Shown piece by piece: positions 27,244-34,524 of a stretch of DNA of 64,000 nucleotides. Origin of the DNA: G963663315 sp963665165. GTDB taxonomy: Bacteria > Pseudomonadota > Gammaproteobacteria > Arenicellales > Poriferihabitantaceae. How positions within the stretch are numbered: the first letter of the stretch is position 1; every line of letters starts with the position of its first letter. Both the position numbers and the translations under genes were made by a program. The DNA is taken from NCBI GenBank assembly GCA_963665165.1, contig OY761989.1, positions 868,001-932,000 on the forward strand, read 5' to 3'. The notes below the pieces were generated by a model that worked only from the letters and a program-made list of their open reading frames with translations, made no database searches and was not told where the DNA came from.

Positions 27244-28062
27244 TTGAGCTTCCGTCAAAAACTCTCCGAAAGCTGGCGCAGGCAGCGTTCGCTGCTTTGT
27301 GTCGGACTCGACCCTGACCCTTCAATCCTGCCGCGTTCGCTGAGGACCGGCGATAATCCCCTGTTGGAATTCAACCGTGCGATCATTGATGCGACGGCCG
27401 GTTCCTGCTGTGCGTTCAAGCCCCAGATTGCCTGTTATTCCGCTCACCGGGCAGAGCGGCAACTGGAGAAGACCATTGATTACATCAAGACCCGTTATCC
27501 CCTGATTCCGGTCATTCTCGACGCCAAGCGCGGTGACATAGGCGCCACTGCAAGGATGTATGCCCGGGAAGCCTTTGTGCGTTACAATGCCGATGCCGTA
27601 ACCGTCAATCCTTACATGGGGGGAGACACCCTGGCCCCGTTCCTGTCTTTCACGGACCGTGGGGTGATCGTGCTTTGCAAAACCTCGAATTCCGGGAGCG
27701 GGGACATTCAGGACCTGAAAGCTGCGGGCGAGGAGGTTTATAAAAGGGTGGCCAGCCTGGCCGTCAACAGTTGGAACGCGAACAACAATGTCGCTTTGGT
27801 GGTCGGCGCCACCTACCCGAAAATCATTGGCCGGATCCGACAGATTGTTGGCGACATGCCGTTACTGGTCCCCGGTATCGGTACGCAGGGCGGAGACATT
27901 GAATCCGTTCTGGTAAATGGATTGACCGCGGACAAGACCGGCCTGGTGATCAATGTTTCCAGAGCCATTATTCATGCCGGCGACAGCGGCCGGGATTTTG
28001 CCGGGGCCGCGGCTGACAAGGCGGAACAATTGAATCGGACAATCAACCAGTTGCGAGCCTGA
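27244..28062 (+). CDS. pyrF: Orotidine 5'-phosphate decarboxylase, type 2
   Basis: It decarboxylates OMP to UMP, the last step of pyrimidine synthesis. At 272 residues it belongs to the longer PyrF subfamily 2: CVGLDPDPSILP at the start, the catalytic DAKRGDIGATA (Lys and Asp), TVNPYMGGDTL, CKTSNSGSGDIQ, and the phosphate-binding VPGIGTQGGD. The start is a TTG only 4 bases after the mltD stop, so translation is probably coupled. E. coli uses the shorter type 1 enzyme. Confidence 0.92.
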   Translation: MSFRQKLSESWRRQRSLLCVGLDPDPSILPRSLRTGDNPLLEFNRAIIDATAGSCCAFKPQIACYSAHRAERQLEKTIDYIKTRYPLIPVILDAKRGDIGATARMYAREAFVRYNADAVTVNPYMGGDTLAPFLSFTDRGVIVLCKTSNSGSGDIQDLKAAGEEVYKRVASLAVNSWNANNNVALVVGATYPKIIGRIRQIVGDMPLLVPGIGTQGGDIESVLVNGLTADKTGLVINVSRAIIHAGDSGRDFAGAAADKAEQLNRTINQLRA

Positions 28063-28087
28063 GCGCTCCGGGATCTTCAATATCGAA

Positions 28088-28903
28088 ATGGATACTCTGC
28101 ATTCCACCCGTTCCAGCGGCAGTCGGGTCGGCCTGTTCGTCACCTGTCTGGTTGATTTGCTGCGCCCGCAAATCGGTTTTGCCGCAGCCCGGTTGATCCA
28201 GTCCTGCCGTTGCCAGGTTTTCGTTCCGGCTCAAAGCTGTTGCGGCCAGCCGGTTTACAATGCCGGGGATGAATCGAAAGCTGCCCGGCTGGCCAGGCAG
28301 AATGTCGAAATTTTCGGATCATTCGACTACGTGGTAGTTCCATCCGGCTCCTGCGCGGCGATGATCCGGGAACACTACCCGAAGTTGCTCCGGGAAGACG
28401 CCGACTGGTATCCGAAGGCGCGCGACATGGCGGAGAAGACTTTTGAATTGTCACAGTTCCTGGTCGATGTCATGAAGGTCGAAGCGGATGCGGGCAAAAC
28501 CGATACCGATGACTGGCGCGATACGAAGATCACCTACCATGATTCGTGTTCCGGGTTGCGGGAGCTCGGTATCCGCAACCAGCCCCGAACCCTGTTGCGG
28601 CAACAGGCCGGAATCAGTCTGGATGAAATGACCAATTCCGAAATTTGTTGCGGTTTCGGCGGCGCCTTTTGTGTCAAATATCCGGAAATTTCCACAGCGA
28701 TGGTGGACGACAAGATATCCGGGGTCCATCAAACGGGAGCGGAACTGTTGCTGGGCGGGGATCTGGGCTGCCTGATGAACATTGCCGGGAGACTCAAAAG
28801 AATCGGAAGTCCGGTTCGTGTCCTGCATTATGCCGAGTTGTTGGCAGGGGAAGACGCCTTTCCCGCCGGGACCGGAATCCACAAACCGATTGCCGGTGAC
28901 TAG
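28088..28903 (+). CDS. lutA: Lactate utilisation protein A, iron-sulfur (CCG-domain) subunit
   Basis: One subunit of the cytosolic LutABC complex that oxidises L-lactate to pyruvate. The 271-residue protein has two cysteine-rich CCG domains: QSCCGQPVYNAGD near residue 50 and EICCGFGGAFCVKYPEIS near 187, plus GSCAAMIREHYP and YHDSCSGLRELGI. These are the heterodisulfide-reductase-type cluster ligands. It is the first gene of lutABC, with 2 bases to lutB. Confidence 0.92.
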   Translation: MDTLHSTRSSGSRVGLFVTCLVDLLRPQIGFAAARLIQSCRCQVFVPAQSCCGQPVYNAGDESKAARLARQNVEIFGSFDYVVVPSGSCAAMIREHYPKLLREDADWYPKARDMAEKTFELSQFLVDVMKVEADAGKTDTDDWRDTKITYHDSCSGLRELGIRNQPRTLLRQQAGISLDEMTNSEICCGFGGAFCVKYPEISTAMVDDKISGVHQTGAELLLGGDLGCLMNIAGRLKRIGSPVRVLHYAELLAGEDAFPAGTGIHKPIAGD

Positions 28904-28905
28904 CC

Positions 28906-30342
28906 ATGGAAGTCCTGTCCCGTAACTTCAGGAACGCCTCCCGCGCCGCGTTGCTGGACGCCGAATTGCAGGCGGCGCTGGCCCGCGCAGAGGGCGGATT
29001 CGTCGATACCCGGCAAAAAGCGGTCGATGACCTGAAAAACTTCGAGTCTTTCAGGGAGTATGGCGAGAAGGTCAAGAACCACACGCTGGAACACCTGGAT
29101 TACTATCTGGAATTGTTCGAGCAAAACGTGGAAGAGTCCGGAGGCCAGGTTCACTGGGCGCAAAATGGTGAACAGGCGAATCGGATCATACTTGACATCT
29201 GTGAAAAAGTGAACGCCCGCAAGATCACCAAGGGCAAGTCGATGGTGTCGGAGGAGGCGGCGACCAATTCGACTCTGGAGAGAAACGGCTACGAAGTGCT
29301 GGAAACCGATCTCGGGGAATACATCATTCAGCTTGCACAGGAAACCCCGAGCCATATCATCGCGCCGGCCATTCATAAATCGAAAGCCGGGGTGACGGAG
29401 TTGTTTCATCAGCATCACGCCAGACTTGGATTTGACGGCAAGGTGACGGTCCACGAAGAGATTGTCGATCAGGCGCGCCAGGTTCTCCGGGAACATTTTT
29501 GCAGCGCCGATGTCGGTATCACCGGAGGCAATTTCCTGATTGCGGAAACCGGTTCCGTCGCGATCGTCACCAACGAGGGGAACGGGGATTTGACCGCAAC
29601 CCTGCCGCGGGTGCATATCGTCACGGCGAGTATCGAAAAGGTCATTCCCGACCTGACCGCGCTCGGCGGTTTCCTGAGATTACTGGGACGCAGCGCCACC
29701 GGCCAGACCATGAGTGTCTATACCACATTGTTCAATGGCCCCAGGCGCGAGAACGACCTCGATGGCCCGGATGAATTCCACGTTGTGCTGCTGGATAACG
29801 GCCGCAGCGAGATTCTGAACGGCAGCTTCCGGGATATATTGCGCTGCATCCGATGCGGCGCGTGCCTGAATCACTGCCCGGTTTATACCCGCATCGGCGG
29901 GCACGCCTATGGATGGGTTTATCCCGGACCGATGGGTTCGGTTCTGACTCCGATTCTGGCGGGACAGAAAAACGCGCCGGACCTGCCCCACGCCTGCACT
30001 TTGAACGGCCGCTGCCAGACTGTATGCCCGGTCAAAATCCCGTTGCCGGACCTGATCCGGACGCACCGTGTGCAGCTCAATCGGATGAAAGCGGACAGCG
30101 CCGTCGGCAGAACCGGATTTTCATTATGGTATCGGCTGGCGAGGAGCCCTGGCAGCTATGTTCTGGCGACCCGCGTTGCGGCGCTGGTCCTGAATGCCCT
30201 GGATCGGTTCAAACCTGGCGGGGCCAGAGGGCGATTCCGATGGTTGCCCCTGCTCAAGCCATGGACTGCAAGCCGTGACTTTCCGGCGCCTGGCGCATCC
30301 ACTTTTCAGCGGATGTGGAAAAAACACGGGGGCGAACCGTGA
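28906..30342 (+). CDS. lutB: Lactate utilisation protein B, LUD domain plus two [4Fe-4S] clusters
   Basis: A 478-residue electron-transfer subunit of LutABC. The LUD domain covers roughly residues 60-300 (KGKSMVSEEAATNSTLE, GITGGNFLIAETGSVAI, RVHIVTASIEKVIPDL). Two ferredoxin-type motifs follow: CIRCGACLNHCPVYTRIGG near 318 and CTLNGRCQTVCPVKIPLP near 365. The C-terminus has a DUF3390-like basic stretch. Its TGA overlaps the lutC start (TGATG). Confidence 0.93.
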   Translation: MEVLSRNFRNASRAALLDAELQAALARAEGGFVDTRQKAVDDLKNFESFREYGEKVKNHTLEHLDYYLELFEQNVEESGGQVHWAQNGEQANRIILDICEKVNARKITKGKSMVSEEAATNSTLERNGYEVLETDLGEYIIQLAQETPSHIIAPAIHKSKAGVTELFHQHHARLGFDGKVTVHEEIVDQARQVLREHFCSADVGITGGNFLIAETGSVAIVTNEGNGDLTATLPRVHIVTASIEKVIPDLTALGGFLRLLGRSATGQTMSVYTTLFNGPRRENDLDGPDEFHVVLLDNGRSEILNGSFRDILRCIRCGACLNHCPVYTRIGGHAYGWVYPGPMGSVLTPILAGQKNAPDLPHACTLNGRCQTVCPVKIPLPDLIRTHRVQLNRMKADSAVGRTGFSLWYRLARSPGSYVLATRVAALVLNALDRFKPGGARGRFRWLPLLKPWTASRDFPAPGASTFQRMWKKHGGEP

Positions 30343-30965
30343 TGAGCGCCCGGGAGACTATTCTGGAAACCATCCGGCGCCACAAACCGGAACGCGGTTC
30401 CCGCAAACCGGATTTCCGGATCCCGTTGCCGGTTCCCGATTTTGGTCCCGACCCGCCGCAGGATCCGGTTGACCTGTTCATCCACCGGCTCTCACAGGTT
30501 CACGCGACCTGCGAGATCGTACGCCGCTGGAGTCGGATACCGGACGCGGTCAGCCGGTATCTGGCGAATGTCCGGCAGCCCGCGCAGGTAGTCGCTTCAC
30601 CGGATGAGGGTTTTCACCGGCTGGACTGGGGCGGTATCGCAATCGAGTACCGGGCCGCGGCGCCGCCGGACCGTGTTTCTGTCACCCGCGCCTGCGCGGG
30701 GATTGCAGAAACCGGTACGGTCGCGATGGTTTCGTCTGCGTCCTCTCCGGTCACACTCAATTTCCTGCCTGAAACCCATATCGTCGTACTGGAACGGATC
30801 CGGCTGGTGTCATCCATGGAGCAATTCTGGTCCATGCCGGAATCCCCGCCAAGAGCCATCAATTTCATCACCGGTCCCTCGAAAACCGCGGACATCGAAC
30901 AGACCATTGTTTACGGCGCCCACGGTCCACGCCGCTTTCATGTGCTGTTGATCGAAAGCGGCTGA
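30342..30965 (+). CDS. lutC: Lactate utilisation protein C (LUD domain)
   Basis: The third LutABC subunit, 207 residues, a single LUD-domain protein. RACAGIAETGTVAMVSS, NFLPETHIVVL and NFITGPSKTADIEQTIVYGAHGP are family signatures, and it ends with the usual FHVLLIE. ATG 30342 overlaps the lutB stop, so an in-frame upstream start inside lutB is not needed. The complete lutABC operon indicates growth on lactate or detoxification of it. Confidence 0.93.
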   Translation: MSARETILETIRRHKPERGSRKPDFRIPLPVPDFGPDPPQDPVDLFIHRLSQVHATCEIVRRWSRIPDAVSRYLANVRQPAQVVASPDEGFHRLDWGGIAIEYRAAAPPDRVSVTRACAGIAETGTVAMVSSASSPVTLNFLPETHIVVLERIRLVSSMEQFWSMPESPPRAINFITGPSKTADIEQTIVYGAHGPRRFHVLLIESG

Positions 30966-31009
30966 CGCGGGGCAGGCAGGACAGCGCCGACATCGTTGTC
31001 GATGAACGG

Positions 31010-31930
31010 TCAATCCAGTTCGACATTCACTTTGAATCCGCCCTTGCCGTTCATCGTCAAACATCCATCGACCACCGCGTAACTCCATTTGGCGCTTTTC
31101 CGCAGCCCGCCAAGCGGGTAGACATGGACCCCGCGGATGCCGGATCCGGTATCATTGGCCGCGTAATCCGCCAGATTGGCAACCAGTTTGTCGGGGGCGT
31201 TGACGGTCATCAGCCGGGTCACATTTTTCGCCTGCCGGGTCAGGAATTTGATGGAATTGCCGATGCCGCAGTTTCTGGCATGCATCAGCAGGGTTTTCAA
31301 GGTCGCCAGTCCCGGTATGCCAATGTGAATCGGCAGGTGGTTGCCATCGGCCCGCAACATCCTGTCCCAGGCGATGATCGGTTCGCTTTCGAAGGCGAAC
31401 TGCGTGACCAGGTGCATTTGGGCGTCGGTTCTCTGGCTGAATTCATTTTTCCATTCCAGGGCGGACCGGATCGCCTCATCGGACATGTCCGGGCTGCCTT
31501 CGGGATGACCGGCCAGCCCGATCGTAGTGATGCCGTGTTTATCGAACAATCCCGTGTCGAGCAGTTGCATCGAGTCGTCGAAGTCGCCGACCGGACGCTC
31601 CACCGCTCCGGCGATACACAACACCCGGTCAACCCCGGCCTCACCTACAACCAGACCGAGATACCGGTCCAGCGCCCCGCGGTTGGCGATACTGCGGGCC
31701 GCGAAATGCGGAACCGGGATAAAGCCTTCATGCCGAAGCCGTCTTGCCACGGTAACGGTGTCGTTGAAATCGGACCCCGGCAGGAAAGTGATATACACTA
31801 CAGTACCAGGGCGCAGATGTTCCCTGAAATCCGCTATCCTGGCTGCGGAAGCCGGTGTGGTTTCAGCGGTAAATCCGCTCATGAACTGCTGGATCTGTCG
31901 AACCTGTTGATCTGTGTTTTTCATGGGCAT
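31010..31930 (-). CDS. MetF-like methylenetetrahydrofolate reductase family protein, atypical
   Basis: A 306-residue protein with the TIM-barrel pattern of the MetF family: an early Glu in FTAETTPASA (E23), TVVYITFLPG, FIPVPHFAARSI, GLAGHPEGSPD and VTQFAFES (Q177). The segment that in E. coli MetF holds the conserved Asp (LRGD) reads CIAGAVERP here, so that Asp is absent. True reductase activity is therefore uncertain; the family includes homologues working with folate-linked methyltransferases or other C1 carriers. It lies 61 bases downstream of norZ on the same strand and may be co-transcribed. Confidence 0.65.
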   Translation of the reverse strand: MPMKNTDQQVRQIQQFMSGFTAETTPASAARIADFREHLRPGTVVYITFLPGSDFNDTVTVARRLRHEGFIPVPHFAARSIANRGALDRYLGLVVGEAGVDRVLCIAGAVERPVGDFDDSMQLLDTGLFDKHGITTIGLAGHPEGSPDMSDEAIRSALEWKNEFSQRTDAQMHLVTQFAFESEPIIAWDRMLRADGNHLPIHIGIPGLATLKTLLMHARNCGIGNSIKFLTRQAKNVTRLMTVNAPDKLVANLADYAANDTGSGIRGVHVYPLGGLRKSAKWSYAVVDGCLTMNGKGGFKVNVELD

Positions 31931-31991
31931 GATGTTTGAACGGGTTGCAGGCCCGTGTTTGTGGTAGTTACGCCGGAACCGGCGCCGTCGG

Positions 31992-34271
31992 TCAGCTTCG
32001 TTTTCGTTGCCGGTACAACTGGACGGTGAATACCGCTAATGCCAGCACGCCTGCCGCGAAAACGATATCTCCCGGAACCCGCGCCCAGACCAGGCCTTCC
32101 ATCAGTTCACTGTGCACAAACTCTGCCGAGCGGGCATACCAGTAGCCATGCTTGTAGGCGTTGATGGCCTGCCACACCCCTTGCGGCAAAAGCGACAGGA
32201 ATACCATCATCGCAAGACCGATATTGAAACTCCAGAACGAGATTTTCAGCCATCTGCCCTGCCAGGCGGCGGAGTCGGTCAGCCCGCGCAGACAGAACAG
32301 CATCAAGCCGATTCCGAGCATGCCATATACCCCGAACAATGCGGCATGACCGTGGGTTGCAGTGGTGTTCAGTCCCTGCATGTAGTACAGCGCCAGGGGA
32401 GGGTTGATCAGGAATCCGAGCAATCCGGCGCCGACGAAATTCCAGAACAATACAGCCGAGAAAAACATCAATGGCCATTTGTAATAGTCTATCCATGGAG
32501 CTTCGCGTTCCATTTTGGAGTGGTTGTACGCTTCAAATCCAATCACCACCAGCGGGATGACCTCCAGCGCGGAAAAAACGCCACCGAGCGCCAGCACCCC
32601 GATTGGCGTACCGCTCCAGTAGAGATGGTGAAATGTCCCGAGTACACCGCCGCAGAGGAATATGATCGTTGCGAACAGTACTGAAATAGTGGCAGTGGAT
32701 TGGCGCAGCAACCCCATTTTGACGAACAGCAGGGCAATGATGGTGGTTGCAAACACTTCAAATACGCCTTCCACCCAAAGGTGCACCACCCACCAGCGCC
32801 AGTATTCCATAATGCTGATATGGGTGTTCTGCCCCCACATCAGGCCTGCGCCATAGAGCAGGCCGATGGATGTCGAAGCGACCACAAGCAACCAGATCAG
32901 GGATGTGTTCCTGCCGCTTTTAAAGGCGGGAAGCAGGGCCCGAAGCATGAGCAACAACCATACGATCAGTCCGACAAACAGGAACAATTGCCAGAACCGG
33001 CCGAGGTCAACGTATTCGTAGCCCTGATGCCCGAACCAGAAGTTGGCGGTCAGACTTTCAAAATACTGGTTGATACCCAGCCACTCCCCGGTCAGCGACC
33101 CGACTACGATAATCAACAGGCAGATATACAGGAAATTGACCCCGAATCGCTGAAAGCGGGGTTCGTGTCCTGAAATCAGGGGCCCCACGTACAGGCCGGT
33201 TGCAAGCCACGCGGTCGCAATCCAGAAAACGGCCAACTGGGTATGCCAGGTTCTGGTCACCGAATAGGGTAGATATTCCGCTATTGGAATACCATAGAAT
33301 TCCTGCCCTTCCACGGCATAGTGGGCGGTCACTGTGCCGAGGAAAATCTGTATGCCGATCAACGCCACGACCGTCCAGAAATATTTTCCGGTCGCGCGCA
33401 TGGAGGGGGTAATGGCGGCGGCGGCCAGCAGATTGGTGGGGGAGGTTCCGCCCTCCGGCATCATGTCGTCCCGCCACAAATCGTATTGTTTCGCATAAAA
33501 CCAGACCAGGGCGCCGATTCCGGCCAGCAGCAGAAAGATGCTGACGAAGGTCCACACGAACAAATCCACGCTTGGAGTATTACCGACCAGCGGCTCGTAC
33601 GGCCAGTTGCTGGTGTAGGAGATCGAGGCTCCGGGCCGGGATGCGGTTGCACTCCAGGCGGTCCAGAAAATAAAGGCGTTCAGCGCATGCATATCGTCGT
33701 CCGCCAGGGTGGTGGTCGGAGAAAATGCGTATTGTTCTCTCAGCCGTTGCGAGTTTTCGGAGCCGGTGTTCTGGAATACATCCGCGTAATGGGCGCCTAC
33801 CTGCCTGATTGCGCGTGCCCGGTTTTGTGAAACCGTGATTGCGCCGGTCCCGGGGTCCCAGGTATTTTCCTTCATTTCAAGCCGCAACCAGGCTTTCAGC
33901 GCCTCTTGTTGCGCGATGTCCAGCGCTGCGTAGCCGGTATCCCGGGATTCCTGCGCCGAGAGTTCGAGCAACGCCATGGCTTCCCTGTGCAGCCAGTCAG
34001 CGCTCCAGTCGGGCGCCAGATAGCTGCCATGCCCCCAGATCGACCCTTTCTGCATTCCACCCAGCGACTGCCAGATATTCTGTCCCCGGTTTATCTCGAC
34101 GCCGGTAAACAGCAATTCCCCATCAGCGGATTGAACGACGGCTGGAATGGGCGGGGCCTTCTGGTAAATCTGGCCGCCGAAATAAAGCAGTATCGAAAAC
34201 ATCGTAATCATGGCTACAACGAAAATCAACCATAATCGGCGAATCGTAAATGTGATGTTGTAATCAGTCAT
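31992..34271 (-). CDS. norZ: Quinol-dependent nitric oxide reductase, single subunit (qNOR)
   Basis: A 759-residue inner-membrane enzyme that reduces NO to N2O with electrons from quinol. The N-terminal extension resembles a fused NorC domain: GVEINRGQNIWQSLGGMQKGSIWGHGSYLAPDWSADW without the c-heme CxxCH, typical of qNOR. The rest is the NorB-like heme-copper fold with many helices (HTQLAVFWIATAWLATGLY, YWRWWVVHLWVEGVFEVFAT, HHLYWSGTP and HGHAALFGVYGMLGIG) supplying histidine ligands for heme and FeB. No NorR or NorD/Q genes are nearby, so it probably serves NO detoxification rather than full denitrification. Confidence 0.95.
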   Translation of the reverse strand: MTDYNITFTIRRLWLIFVVAMITMFSILLYFGGQIYQKAPPIPAVVQSADGELLFTGVEINRGQNIWQSLGGMQKGSIWGHGSYLAPDWSADWLHREAMALLELSAQESRDTGYAALDIAQQEALKAWLRLEMKENTWDPGTGAITVSQNRARAIRQVGAHYADVFQNTGSENSQRLREQYAFSPTTTLADDDMHALNAFIFWTAWSATASRPGASISYTSNWPYEPLVGNTPSVDLFVWTFVSIFLLLAGIGALVWFYAKQYDLWRDDMMPEGGTSPTNLLAAAAITPSMRATGKYFWTVVALIGIQIFLGTVTAHYAVEGQEFYGIPIAEYLPYSVTRTWHTQLAVFWIATAWLATGLYVGPLISGHEPRFQRFGVNFLYICLLIIVVGSLTGEWLGINQYFESLTANFWFGHQGYEYVDLGRFWQLFLFVGLIVWLLLMLRALLPAFKSGRNTSLIWLLVVASTSIGLLYGAGLMWGQNTHISIMEYWRWWVVHLWVEGVFEVFATTIIALLFVKMGLLRQSTATISVLFATIIFLCGGVLGTFHHLYWSGTPIGVLALGGVFSALEVIPLVVIGFEAYNHSKMEREAPWIDYYKWPLMFFSAVLFWNFVGAGLLGFLINPPLALYYMQGLNTTATHGHAALFGVYGMLGIGLMLFCLRGLTDSAAWQGRWLKISFWSFNIGLAMMVFLSLLPQGVWQAINAYKHGYWYARSAEFVHSELMEGLVWARVPGDIVFAAGVLALAVFTVQLYRQRKRS

Positions 34272-34524
34272 GGGATCAGGCCTTTTCCGGGTTTGAAGTT
34301 AATTTTCGGATTGACACACGGCGGTTTTCGTCTCCACCCCGACAGCACAGTCACTGGCAAAATCAATTGCCTTGATAGTTGCCGATTATACACCCGGACC
34401 GAAGCGCTTCGATCCGGATATTCAGAGGTTTTTCCTAATTCGATTTGTTCGCATTGGCTGTTCACCGAGTATAATTCATCGACTGATTTGGACCACAGAT
34501 AAAAACTCTTGCCCGGAATTTGAT

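Noticed and set aside
34272..34524. NO-responsive or FNR-type operator in the gap upstream of norZ
   Set aside because: A TTGAT half-site is present but the matching ATCAA half is missing; no NsrR-like palindrome was found.
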